From: an uncultured Treponema sp.
GTDB taxonomy: Bacteria > Spirochaetota > Spirochaetia > Treponematales > Treponemataceae
Direction of reading: 5' to 3'
Length of the DNA stretch: 64,000 nucleotides
Assembly: GCA_937877535.1 (NCBI GenBank)
Contig: CALFJF010000019.1
Coordinates: 119,485 to 183,484, forward strand
In this document: positions 53,356-61,508 of the stretch, piece by piece
Numbering within the stretch: position 1 is the first letter of the stretch
Layout of the letters: each line of letters opens with the position of its first letter
Notes under the pieces: model-generated
What the model was told of the DNA's origin: nothing
Seen by the model: only the letters and a program-made list of their open reading frames with translations
Database searches by the model: none
Program-made: the position numbers and the translations under genes

Positions 53356-54549
53356 TTAATAATTATCCCACTTAAAGTCATCAAAATCTTTGATTTGCTC
53401 TTGCGCACTTCCTCGAAACGATTTTTCGAGTTTTCGGACTGTCAGCGGCTCTTTTATGCAATACACAGGATTCAAATAAAAATACGCAGAATACAGCGTT
53501 CTTTGCTCCCTGCTTTGAAACGAATTGTCATCGATAAAAAAAATCCCCGCAAGAGAACGAGAAATGTCGCACACGCGAAGCGAACTGTTAGCGTATTGGC
53601 GAGAGCAACTTGAGGCAAGACTTTTGTCTTTTGAAAGTTCAAGGAACGTTCTTCGAGCAAGCGCACGATAAAAAATATTGTTGAATCCGCCAAAATCCAC
53701 GACTTCTTTGTTGAACCAAGGATTTTTTACAACCGTAATTACAGAATATTCATCATCGAGGAGTTTTTCGCCGTAATCGAGAAATTTTGTTCTGTACGCC
53801 TCAGCCATTGCATACGGAGAATATTCAGAAACCGTAGAAAGAGAGCCAGAATACTCGATTTTGAACCTAAAAAAAAGCCCTGATTCGTCAGAATAATCAA
53901 AACTCCGCTCGCCATGCGAAACCGCGCTTTTTAACGCTTCTTTGATTTTATTTTTTTGCTGCCCCAAATGCGCTTTGACCTCAGAATAATCCACGCTCGA
54001 AAGATTTGTCGCACCAATCAAAATCGATTTTTTGAGCGTAGCGCGCGCAAATTCTTCAATATCCAAAAAAATGCTATCGAGGATTTGCAAATGAACAGAA
54101 TTGAACGATTTTACATCGGTAAAAATACGAGTTTGGCGACTTTCAAGCAAAATATCGATGTCGATTATCTCTTTTCGCCCGTTTTGAGCGGCAACGGATA
54201 ATGTGTGCTCGCGCACGGGAAGCCGATTTATGTACGAAATTTTTTGGAGGGCGGGAAATTGCGAAAAAAAATCAAGCGCAACAAGTTCCGAGTAAGGTCC
54301 TGCCCACCCCCACTCTTTTGCTTCGGCAATATTTTTGACGCGCTCCGCAATTTCAAAAAGAGCCGCGCGATTCGTGGAAAATGCGTTACAAATGCGCGAA
54401 AGCCGTTCTTGAAAATTATAGGCAAACAGCCCCGGATTTTTTGTATTGAGCGGAGAAATGCAACTATTCGTGTTCGCTCGTGCGCGAATGTGCTTTTTTA
54501 TGCCAAAAACGCGGAAAATCAGCCTTTCGATATTTTCAACGTCCGTCAT
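53356..54549 (-). CDS. putative PD-(D/E)XK-like protein
   Basis: A 397-residue soluble protein with no family that I recognise. Residues 84-150 carry a nuclease-like pattern: Glu88 in GPYSELVALDFF, Asp130/Asp132 in IIDIDILLE and Asp145-Val-Lys147 in RIFTDVKSFN. This is the order and spacing of the PD-(D/E)XK active site. The C-terminal half is alpha/beta, with KIEYSGSLSTVSEY and VVKNPWFNKEVVDF. AGGA lies 8 bases before the ATG at 54549. It sits 20 bases after the chemoreceptor gene and 47 before deoC. The nuclease assignment is inference from one motif and could be wrong. Confidence 0.6.
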   Translation of the reverse strand: MTDVENIERLIFRVFGIKKHIRARANTNSCISPLNTKNPGLFAYNFQERLSRICNAFSTNRAALFEIAERVKNIAEAKEWGWAGPYSELVALDFFSQFPALQKISYINRLPVREHTLSVAAQNGRKEIIDIDILLESRQTRIFTDVKSFNSVHLQILDSIFLDIEEFARATLKKSILIGATNLSSVDYSEVKAHLGQQKNKIKEALKSAVSHGERSFDYSDESGLFFRFKIEYSGSLSTVSEYSPYAMAEAYRTKFLDYGEKLLDDEYSVITVVKNPWFNKEVVDFGGFNNIFYRALARRTFLELSKDKSLASSCSRQYANSSLRVCDISRSLAGIFFIDDNSFQSREQRTLYSAYFYLNPVYCIKEPLTVRKLEKSFRGSAQEQIKDFDDFKWDNY

Positions 54550-54569
54550 CAAAAAATCCTGTTTTTTGA

Positions 54570-55460
54570 TTAGAGCGACTCGTTTTTGCCCAAATCTTCC
54601 AAAATCGCCTTTAATTCATACGAAAACGAATAAAGGTCGTTAAAAAGCATTTGATTTTTTGAGGCGCAGTCGGCAAACAGTTGCACCGTGCCTTTGCTCA
54701 CATCTTCCGCTTTTGCGACTTCTGCAATCATGCCGTTTATGTGCCGAACGTTATCCGTAATGCTCTCGCCGATTTTTTCAACATTCGCGTTGTTTTCGGA
54801 ATTGAGTTTTCGCATCGTGTCGAATTTTTTGAGCGTGTCCTCCGCCTCGTCTGTAAGCGAATGGAGCGAAGAAGCGTTTTGCTTTGTTCCGTTTTCAAGT
54901 TCACCGATTGCATCGGTGAGCGTTCCAACGTTTTGCCTGATTTTTTCGGTCGTCTTTTTGGTGCTGTCCGAGAGTTTTTTGACTTCGTTTGCAATAATTC
55001 TAAAACCCGCGCCCGCGCTTCCCGCGTGAGCCGCTTCAATGGAAGCGTTGAACGACAAAAGACTCGTTTGCTCAGAAATATTTTGGATTTCTTCGATGAG
55101 TTTTGAAATTCCTTTGGTTTCTTCATGAAGAGCCTTGAATTTACTGACGTACCGCCGATGTTCCTCTTCGATTCTAAAAACGCTTTCGCGAAGAGAATCA
55201 ATCGCGTCGTAAATCGCTTGCAGTCGCTTTATATTGTTGCCCGCGCTTTCGGCGATTATTTTTGCATCCTGCTCCATTTTTCCAGAGGATTCCAACAATT
55301 TATCGAGCGATTCTCGCTGCCGTAACATTGCCTCCGCCTGAACCGAACGGTCTTTTGCATACGCACTCAAAAACTCAGAACCGAGCGCGTCTTTTGCAAG
55401 GTAAAAAATCATCTGAGAAACGGCATCAAGCCCACTTTTTATGAGTTCTGCGTCTTCCAT
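54570..55460 (-). CDS. cytoplasmic chemoreceptor-like (MCP signalling) protein
   Basis: A 296-residue soluble helical protein. The signalling tip is EIQNISEQTSLLSFNASIEA, then AHAGSAGAGFRIIANEVKKLS, close to the conserved hairpin that binds CheA and CheW. No membrane span is present. The N-terminal about 60 residues carry no recognised sensor domain. AAGGAGG lies 5 bases before the ATG at 55460. The FIST-domain gene ends 26 bases upstream, and FIST proteins are known sensory partners, so the two probably form one signalling unit. Confidence 0.87.
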   Translation of the reverse strand: MEDAELIKSGLDAVSQMIFYLAKDALGSEFLSAYAKDRSVQAEAMLRQRESLDKLLESSGKMEQDAKIIAESAGNNIKRLQAIYDAIDSLRESVFRIEEEHRRYVSKFKALHEETKGISKLIEEIQNISEQTSLLSFNASIEAAHAGSAGAGFRIIANEVKKLSDSTKKTTEKIRQNVGTLTDAIGELENGTKQNASSLHSLTDEAEDTLKKFDTMRKLNSENNANVEKIGESITDNVRHINGMIAEVAKAEDVSKGTVQLFADCASKNQMLFNDLYSFSYELKAILEDLGKNESL

Positions 55461-55486
55461 AAGAACCTCCTTGAACATTTGCGCTT

Positions 55487-56626
55487 TTACTCGCCGATAA
55501 CGAGAGAAACGAGCGTTTGATTGCAATGAATACGCCCAAGTTGCTCGCCGTAGGCGGAAAAGCCTGCAAAAGTCGGGAACGTCGATTTGTATTTTTGAAT
55601 TATTTTGTCGGAGATTTTCATGCGCTCAAAAGCGAGCGTGCGAGTTATGCACGTCATAAGGAGCGCGAATCGCGGATTTTTTATTGCTTCTTTGATTCCT
55701 GAACACGTTTCGTCGCATTTTTCGAGCGGATTTCCGATTTTCATCAATTCAAGCGTAGAATTCGGAACGACTCTCGCAAAAAGCGAAATTTTTTTGTCTG
55801 GCGTAAATCCAGCGAGGGCTGCAATATGGAGTGCGCCGTTCAAAAATCGTCCAAACGGATTTTCAAACGTCATACTTTCCGCTTGAGATTCAGAAACTCC
55901 GAGTTTTTCTGCATACACGGTCTTTGCCGCCCTTCCGTCAAAACGCGCAATGCACCTATTTACAACGTCGCTTTCCGTAACAAAAACGCTCTTTCCCGTG
56001 GGATTAAAAATATCTTCTTGCCGAATGTCAAACGGACAACTCGTCTTTACGAGCAAAAAAGCCGCTCCGTTTTCTGTACATTCTCCGTTCGCACTCACAA
56101 AAGTCCGCGCAACGTTTCCTGTAAATCCCGCCGTTCCGCCCGCAAGCAAAAAATTGTCATTTTTTACTGTGGCGTAAAAATTGGTCAAAACGGTTTCTTC
56201 GCCGTTAAAAACGCCGTTTATAAAAGCCACGGCAAACGCATCTTTGTGTGAATTTTGGTCGGCTGTGCGAATCCCCGTTTCTTTGAGAGCGGCTTCGATT
56301 TTTGCTCGACTTGCAACAGGGTATCGGCTTCCGTGTTCCACCAAAACCGCCTTTACTCGCGTCCGCGAATCGTTCAACGTTGTAAGAACGACCGTATCGT
56401 TTACAAATCCTTGCGGAGTTACTTCGCCCGCCGTCGTCGTTCCAATGACCTCGCTTTTTGGAAAACGCGCCTTTATTTCGCGCGAAAGAGTGGCAAAATC
56501 GTATTTGACCGCCGCAAAAAACACGACAGCCTTGTAAGAATCCGCATTTTTTTTGAGTTTTGAGCAAAGTTCATCGACCGCAAGCCGCGCGTCATCTTTC
56601 CTCGAAATGACAACTTCCTGCTCCAT
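55487..56626 (-). CDS. FIST domain sensory protein
   Basis: A 379-residue soluble protein with FIST-N (about 20-220: AVVFFAAVKYDFATLSREIK, EVIGTTTAGEVTPQGF, FLLAGGTAGFTG) and FIST-C (about 225-370: NPFGRFLNG, then CITRTLAFERM and FAGFSAYGEQLGRIHCNQT). FIST domains are ligand-binding sensors, proposed to bind amino acids or small molecules. GGAGG lies 6 bases before the ATG at 56626. It leads the operon FIST - chemoreceptor - nuclease-like - deoC. Confidence 0.88.
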   Translation of the reverse strand: MEQEVVISRKDDARLAVDELCSKLKKNADSYKAVVFFAAVKYDFATLSREIKARFPKSEVIGTTTAGEVTPQGFVNDTVVLTTLNDSRTRVKAVLVEHGSRYPVASRAKIEAALKETGIRTADQNSHKDAFAVAFINGVFNGEETVLTNFYATVKNDNFLLAGGTAGFTGNVARTFVSANGECTENGAAFLLVKTSCPFDIRQEDIFNPTGKSVFVTESDVVNRCIARFDGRAAKTVYAEKLGVSESQAESMTFENPFGRFLNGALHIAALAGFTPDKKISLFARVVPNSTLELMKIGNPLEKCDETCSGIKEAIKNPRFALLMTCITRTLAFERMKISDKIIQKYKSTFPTFAGFSAYGEQLGRIHCNQTLVSLVIGE

Positions 56627-56830
56627 TTTTTCCTCCACTCTTTTCCGTCTTTTTGATTTATATTTTATATAAAATCTGATATTACCATGATTTATAAAAA
56701 GGTGCAAAAAAAAAGCGTTATTATTTTATTTGACGCATTTTTGTAAGCGATTTTTTTTATCGATTTTTTTTATCGTACACAACGCCGCCGTTGGACATTC
56801 CCCCGTTTTTTTCTATACTTTTCTCTCGCC

Positions 56831-57562
56831 ATGAAACAGTGCAATCGATTTTTTGCGTTTTTTCGCCCACGCCTTCCTTCATCAAGAACGTGCGCCCGCG
56901 TTTTGGGCGGCTCGTGTCTTTCCGCCATGCTCTTCGTCCTTTTTGCCAACGCGTACATCGTCCTTTCCGTGTGCCCGTATATTTTCGAGAATCTGGAGGC
57001 GGTGCCGCGCCGATACGCGGCGATTGTCATGGGGGCGCGGGCGTACAGCGACGGTTCGGTTTCGTTCGTGTTCCGGGACCGAATCGCCGGGGGCGTGGAA
57101 CTTTTGGAAGACGGCACGGTTCAAAAAATCCTCGTATCGGGCGACCACGGGCGGAAGAACTACGACGAAGTGAACGCAGCCCTTTCCTACATCAAAAAAA
57201 TGCACGGCACGGACGAAAGCCTTGTGTTCCTTGACCATGCGGGGTTTTCCACCTACGACACGATGTACCGCGCCCGCTCCGTGTTCTGCGTAGACGATGC
57301 CGTCATTGTCACTCAAGCGTTCCACATCTACCGCTCCGTGTTCATCGCGCGGAAACTCGGCATGAACGCCGTGGGCTTCATCCCCGAAGAAAAAAATCCG
57401 TTCCGAAAAAGCCTGAAACTGCACTGGGAGGCGCGGGAAAGCCTTGCGCGCGTCAAAGACTTTTTCTCGGTTTTGTTCCATGCAAAGCCGACGTTCCTAG
57501 GCGAACAGATTCCGATTACAGGCGACGGGCGAGAGACGCACGACAAGGGAAAATCAATTTAA
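56831..57562 (+). CDS. SanA/YdcF (DUF218) family membrane protein
   Basis: A 243-residue protein with one membrane span at about 30-50 and a DUF218 domain: AAIVMGARAYSDGSVSFVF, ILVSGDHGRKNYDEVNA, STYDTMYRARSVF and IVTQAFHIYRSVFIARKLG. SanA of enteric bacteria affects envelope permeability to vancomycin; the reaction is unknown. After about residue 50 the codons are unusually C/G-ending (TTC, GTG, GCC) for this genome, suggesting transfer. Its stop overlaps the start of a 56-residue membrane peptide as TAATG. Confidence 0.82.
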   Translation: MKQCNRFFAFFRPRLPSSRTCARVLGGSCLSAMLFVLFANAYIVLSVCPYIFENLEAVPRRYAAIVMGARAYSDGSVSFVFRDRIAGGVELLEDGTVQKILVSGDHGRKNYDEVNAALSYIKKMHGTDESLVFLDHAGFSTYDTMYRARSVFCVDDAVIVTQAFHIYRSVFIARKLGMNAVGFIPEEKNPFRKSLKLHWEARESLARVKDFFSVLFHAKPTFLGEQIPITGDGRETHDKGKSI

Positions 57563-57732
57563 TGCGAAGTGGACTACGCCACGAAAAACACGATTTCGTG
57601 CCGCAAAAACAAAAGGACGCGCTTCACAAAATGCCTGCCGCGACAAGATGGCTCATCAATTTGATTTTTTTTCATATTGTTTCCCTGTTGATTTTAGGAT
57701 TTTTGTCAGTTTTTGATTCCAAATCGTTCTGA
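57562..57732 (+). CDS. small single-span membrane protein coupled to the SanA-like gene
   Basis: A 56-residue open frame whose ATG overlaps the preceding stop as TAATG, with GGGA in front. The N-terminal half is basic and polar (LRHEKHDFVPQKQK), followed by one hydrophobic span, NLIFFHIVSLLILGFLSV, and a short polar end. The topology suggests a bitopic inner-membrane peptide, possibly a subunit of the SanA-like protein. Nothing in it is recognised by family. The remaining 126 bases up to cobS hold only its promoter-like sequence. Confidence 0.5.
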   Translation: MRSGLRHEKHDFVPQKQKDALHKMPAATRWLINLIFFHIVSLLILGFLSVFDSKSF

Positions 57733-57858
57733 TTTTTTGAAATTTTCTATACACGGAAAATGATACAAATCAAAAAAAAATACGCACGTGCGCTTTCTGC
57801 GTGTGCGCACTACACTTTGCACTGCCAAAAAAAATCGCGTTTTGTGCTACAATTCCGC

Positions 57859-58680
57859 ATGACTTTTCTAAAATCGTTCGCGCTTGCATTCAGCACATTT
57901 TCCACGCTTCCTACTCCGCGCGTTGAATGGAACGAAAAAAACATACGATACATGATGTGCGCGTTTCCGTTTGTGGGCGCGGTGATTTCGCTTTTTTGCG
58001 ACGCGCTTTTTGTTTTTGCCGTTTGGCTTTTGCACACGGACGGGCGCACAATCTCGATTCCGTTGTGTGCGCTTGCGTTTACGATTCTCCCTGTTTTTGT
58101 AACGGGCGGAATCCATCTCGACGGATTTATGGACACGAGCGACGCTTTGGGAAGCCACGCTCCCCGCGAAAAAAAACTCGAAATCTTGAAAGACAGCCGA
58201 GCGGGTGCGTTTGCGGTTTTGTCGTGCGTTTTGTATTTTCTTTCGTATTTTGTTTTTTCGTATGAATTGTTTGATTCTTTTTTTGGAGCAAAATCAGCGC
58301 ACCGATTTGAAAATTGTTTCGTTCGATTTATGGATTTTTTTCCCGTTTCGTTGATTTTTTTTCAAAGCCGACTGCTTTCCGCACTCTCCGTTGCCACGTT
58401 TCCGATTGCAAAAAAAAGCGGGCTTGTTCACACTTTCAAAAGCGCGAGTGCAAAACGATTTACGGCTTTTTGGTGCAGAGGCTGGTTTGTTGCCGTTTCA
58501 GGTTGTGCCATTTTTTTGTTCGGAAAAAGCGGAATTGCCGTTACCGCCTCTTCGCTTGCCGTTTTTTTGTGGTATTTTGTGCTGACAAAGCGGAATTTTG
58601 GCGGAATCACGGGCGACACGGCAGGATTTTTTGTGCAAATGAGCGAACTCATCTCGCTTGCGACATTCATTTTTGCGTAA
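57859..58680 (+). CDS. cobS: cobalamin-5'-phosphate synthase
   Basis: A 273-residue polytopic protein that joins adenosyl-GDP-cobinamide and alpha-ribazole phosphate. Motifs are GGIHLDGFMDTSDALG, LKDSRAGAFAVLSCV and GGITGDTAGFFVQMSE. The ATG at 57859 begins the conserved domain. TGCTACAAT (57845-57853) ends 5 bases upstream and no ribosome site is present, so the mRNA may be leaderless. The 3' end overlaps the convergent tatD-family gene by 14 bases. Confidence 0.9.
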   Translation: MTFLKSFALAFSTFSTLPTPRVEWNEKNIRYMMCAFPFVGAVISLFCDALFVFAVWLLHTDGRTISIPLCALAFTILPVFVTGGIHLDGFMDTSDALGSHAPREKKLEILKDSRAGAFAVLSCVLYFLSYFVFSYELFDSFFGAKSAHRFENCFVRFMDFFPVSLIFFQSRLLSALSVATFPIAKKSGLVHTFKSASAKRFTAFWCRGWFVAVSGCAIFLFGKSGIAVTASSLAVFLWYFVLTKRNFGGITGDTAGFFVQMSELISLATFIFA

Positions 58681-59458
58681 ATCCGCGCGCTTCAAGCAAA
58701 ATGCGCTGTGCGTTCGCTTCCAAAATCGCTTCCATTTCGCTTTCTTTTATATTTTTGACTTTTGCCATGTCGCTCACCACGCGCCGAATCAAAAGCGGGG
58801 AATTGTCAATGTTTGTGATTCCGCGTTTTTCGCACAACCACGGCTCTCCCGTCGGATTGTCGGTTTCAGAAAGCAATAATTCCGCGGGAGTCATGTTCAA
58901 AAATCGCTGAATCCGCTCTGAATATCGCACTTCGCAACCGAACGTTTGATAAAACCCGCGCTCACAAAATGTGCGAAACGATTTTTCGTCGCCGTCGTAC
59001 CAATGAATAATCGGCTTTGCGTCGGGAAAATCGCGCAAAATCTCGCAAATCCGCGCTTCCGCGCCTTTTGTGTGAATCACGGCGAATTTTTTGTTCCGAT
59101 GGCAGTGGTCAAGGCAACAAAGAAAAACCGTTTCTTGCGTTTCGTGCGGAATTTCCGTTTCCCATTCAAAATCAAGTCCGATTTCGCCAATTATCGCGCT
59201 CGATGAAAAATACGGCTCTAAAAATGCAGAAAGTTCGCCCTCGTTTTGCGGAAGATTTTTGCAATACGAGGGATGAACGCCAAAAGTCGGAATGATGAAA
59301 GCAGGAGCGCGTTTTGCGATTTCAAGATTTTTGCGCCAAGAGTCGATAGCGCAACTTGCCGAAAGCGTGAGGATTTTGTTTTGCACAATGCAATCAACGG
59401 CAAGTGCGAGCGATTTTTCATCGTATTGGTCAAGATGCGTGTGAAAATCAACGAGCAA
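58667..59458 (-). CDS. TatD family metal-dependent hydrolase
   Basis: A 263-residue TIM-barrel hydrolase. The metal-binding start is VDFHTHLDQYD, then FGVHPSYC, GEIGLDFEWE, AVIHTKGAEA, PIIHWYDG and LLSETDNPTGEPW. TatD proteins act as 3' exonucleases or deoxyribonucleases in DNA repair. The sequence is shorter and more diverged than E. coli TatD but has all ligands. It overlaps the convergent cobS by 14 bases at the 3' ends. Confidence 0.85.
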   Translation of the reverse strand: MLVDFHTHLDQYDEKSLALAVDCIVQNKILTLSASCAIDSWRKNLEIAKRAPAFIIPTFGVHPSYCKNLPQNEGELSAFLEPYFSSSAIIGEIGLDFEWETEIPHETQETVFLCCLDHCHRNKKFAVIHTKGAEARICEILRDFPDAKPIIHWYDGDEKSFRTFCERGFYQTFGCEVRYSERIQRFLNMTPAELLLSETDNPTGEPWLCEKRGITNIDNSPLLIRRVVSDMAKVKNIKESEMEAILEANAQRILLEARGFTQK

Positions 59459-59541
59459 ATCAAAATCCTTTTTTCAAGCAATAGACTATTCGATAAATGC
59501 GCTAACGCGCAGATGCCATGATTTTTGCGTCATGTATATTC

Positions 59542-59585
59542 GGAACGCTTGCGCGTTCCTGACGAGTTTTCGTTCCGAAAACTCG
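59542..59585 (-). terminator. tandem hairpins after trpB
   Basis: In transcription order on the minus strand, CGAGTTTTCG/CGAAAACTCG (59585-59563, 3-base loop) is followed by GGAACGC/GCGTTCC (59559-59542, 4-base loop). They start 5 bases after the trpB stop. No T-run follows, so termination may be factor-assisted. Confidence 0.6.
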
Positions 59586-59590
59586 CGGAT

Positions 59591-60877
59591 TTAATCGGCT
59601 TTATTCATGATTTTCGCATCATGGATGTCTTTATTTGCTTCCAGTCGCTCAATCTCCGCGTGCAAAAAGTCAAGCCACTCGTTCGGGCGGAACACGGGGC
59701 TGGTGATGAACACATCTTTGTCGCCGCGACCGCTCATGTTGATGATGATGGCTTGGTCGCGCGGGATTTCGCGGGCGATTTTGATTGCCGCCGCTCCCGC
59801 ATGCGCGCTTTCGAGCGCGAACAAAATGCCTTCGTTTTTGGCAAAAAAACTCACGGCTTCAAGCGCGTCTTTGTCCAAAACCGAAGTGAATTCTACGCGA
59901 CCGCTTCTGCCGAGTGCGGCAAGTTGAGGACCGATGCCGCAGTAGTCAAGACCTGCGGAAATGCTTCGCGTGGGAAGAGCCTGTCCGTCCGCGTCGAGCA
60001 AGAAACGCGATTTGTAGCCCTGCAAAATGCCATCGCGGGCAGCGTTCCCGGTCATGCGGCTTGCGTTTTCGCCCACATTCGGGCCGATTCCGCCCGCTTC
60101 TGCTCCGATAAGACGCGGCTCTTTTTCATTGATGAACGGCTCAAAAAAGCCAATTGAGTTTGAGCCGCCGCCCACGCACGCGACCATCGCGCCAATTTTG
60201 ATTCCGCGCTCTGCCGCCTGCCGCTTCACCTCGCGCCCGATAACGCTCTGAAATTCGCGAACGATGTCGGGAAAAGGAGCGGGACCGAGCGCGCTTCCCA
60301 TAACATAATGCGTGCTGTCGGGATTTGCCGCCCAGTCGCGCATGGCTTCGTTTACTGCGTCTTTGAGCGTACGGCTTCCCGAAGTGACTGGGTGAACGCG
60401 CGCACCGTAGAGTTCCATTGCCGCCACATTCGGCTGCTGTCGGCGCACATCAACTTCGCCCATATATATAGTACAATCTAATCCAAGTTTTGCACACGCC
60501 GCCGCCGTAGCCAAGCCGTGCTGACCCGCACCCGTCTCCGCGATAATGCGCTTTTTTCCCATACGCTTTGCAAGCAAGCACTGCCCGAAGGCGTTGTTGA
60601 TTTTGTGCGCGCCGGTGTTCGCCAAGCCTTCGAGTTTGATGTAAATCTGTGCGCCTCCAAGCAATTTTGTTGCCGTGGGAGCAAAATAGAGCGGCGTTTC
60701 ACGCCCGATGTAGTCGCGGCGGATAATGTCAAGTTCGTCTAAAAATGCTTTGTCCGCCATCGCTTCGGTAAAAGCCGCTTCAAGCTCGTCGAGCGGGCGC
60801 CGCAAAACTTCGGCGACATATTTTCCGCCAAATGTGTCAAAAAATCCGTTATCTGAATGGGTGGTTGCATTTGCCAT
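59591..60877 (-). CDS. trpB: tryptophan synthase beta subunit
   Basis: A 428-residue PLP enzyme that joins indole and serine. The PLP Lys is in TGAHKINNAFGQ, with AETGAGQHGLATA, MGEVDVRRQQPN and the phosphate loop ACVGGGSNSIGFF. It is a TrpB1-type sequence. AAAGGAG precedes the ATG at 60877; an earlier in-frame start lacks the family N-terminus. The leader contains a REP-like palindrome and the promoter carries the same operator as trpA, 48 kb away. It ends at two hairpins. Confidence 0.94.
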   Translation of the reverse strand: MANATTHSDNGFFDTFGGKYVAEVLRRPLDELEAAFTEAMADKAFLDELDIIRRDYIGRETPLYFAPTATKLLGGAQIYIKLEGLANTGAHKINNAFGQCLLAKRMGKKRIIAETGAGQHGLATAAACAKLGLDCTIYMGEVDVRRQQPNVAAMELYGARVHPVTSGSRTLKDAVNEAMRDWAANPDSTHYVMGSALGPAPFPDIVREFQSVIGREVKRQAAERGIKIGAMVACVGGGSNSIGFFEPFINEKEPRLIGAEAGGIGPNVGENASRMTGNAARDGILQGYKSRFLLDADGQALPTRSISAGLDYCGIGPQLAALGRSGRVEFTSVLDKDALEAVSFFAKNEGILFALESAHAGAAAIKIAREIPRDQAIIINMSGRGDKDVFITSPVFRPNEWLDFLHAEIERLEANKDIHDAKIMNKAD

Positions 60878-60900
60878 AAAAAACTCCTTTTCGTCGAACG

Positions 60901-60926
60901 GCGGTTTCGACAAGTTCAACCACCGC
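60901..60926 (-). repeat. REP-like palindrome in the trpB leader
   Basis: GCGGTT and AACCACCGC flank TCGACAAGTTC, a variant of the family at 9060 and 33544. It lies between the trpB operator and the ribosome site, so the transcript would carry the hairpin. Confidence 0.7.
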
Positions 60927-60930
60927 GTCG

Positions 60931-60978
60931 TGTTTCTATTTATAGAAACATAGTATCAAAAAAAAACTGCCCTATCAA
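60931..60978 (-). promoter_or_regulatory. trpB promoter and palindromic operator
   Basis: On the minus strand TTGATA (60978-60973), 17 bases and TACTAT (60955-60950) form the promoter. The last T of the -10 box is the first base of TGTTTCTATTTATAGAAACA (60931-60950), identical to the trpA operator and in the same register. Confidence 0.82.
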
Positions 60979-61016
60979 TAGACCGTTTTGAAACGGAACG
61001 CTCCTCAAAAAAAAAT

Positions 61017-61508
61017 TTAAGAGCGATAGGGCTTTGTAAAAAGATAAAATCGCGGGGCGCGGTAATCGATGTGCCATTTTCCGTTGTAAAATCCGTTTTC
61101 GTCGGAAACAGGATTCACAAAAATCACGTTCAGCGGATTGTCGCTCCTCAATTCAAAGAAATCGCTCGTCCATTCTTTTTTTATCTTTTCAGGAAGCGAA
61201 AAACCTTCCGCGTCTTCTTTTGTCGTGTAAACGGAAATCTTAAACTTTCCCGTTCCCAAAAAAACGTGCGCTGCCATTCCGCCCAAAAGATACGGTTTTT
61301 TCTTAAATCTTGAAAACTTACCCTTTTCGCTCACAAACTCAAACCAAGCGGGGATTTTTTCTGAAATGTCCTCGCCGTTTTCATTTTCGATTTTGATATA
61401 ACAGCGAAGGTCGTTTATGTTTTTTGAATTTTCAGGGCGATAAATTATGAGCGAAAAACCGTTTTGAGCACAAAAGAGCGCGAAAAGAAAAACGAACACT
61501 TTTCTCAT
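61017..61508 (-). CDS. secreted hypothetical protein coupled to trpCF
   Basis: A 163-residue protein with a signal peptide (VFVFLFALFCAQNGFS). The mature part is beta-rich and has no recognised family: LRCYIKIENENGEDISEKI, AWFEFVSEKGKFSRF and FKISVYTTKEDAEGF. Its ATG overlaps the trpCF stop as ATGA, so it is translated with trpCF. A role in tryptophan synthesis is unlikely for an exported protein; the coupling may be accidental. Confidence 0.65.
   Translation of the reverse strand: MRKVFVFLFALFCAQNGFSLIIYRPENSKNINDLRCYIKIENENGEDISEKIPAWFEFVSEKGKFSRFKKKPYLLGGMAAHVFLGTGKFKISVYTTKEDAEGFSLPEKIKKEWTSDFFELRSDNPLNVIFVNPVSDENGFYNGKWHIDYRAPRFYLFTKPYRS

Noticed and set aside
56743..56775. Short T-rich tandem repeat (CGATTTTTTTTAT twice)
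   Set aside because: Only two copies in a low-complexity gap before the SanA-like gene; no function can be argued.
37174..58680. Cobalamin riboswitch before cob genes
   Set aside because: No B12-box-like GCCACTG sequence is found upstream of cbiA, cbiL or cobS.
59525..60157. A plus-strand frame of 210 residues opposite trpB
   Set aside because: trpB is unambiguous on the other strand and this frame has no family resemblance or ribosome site.
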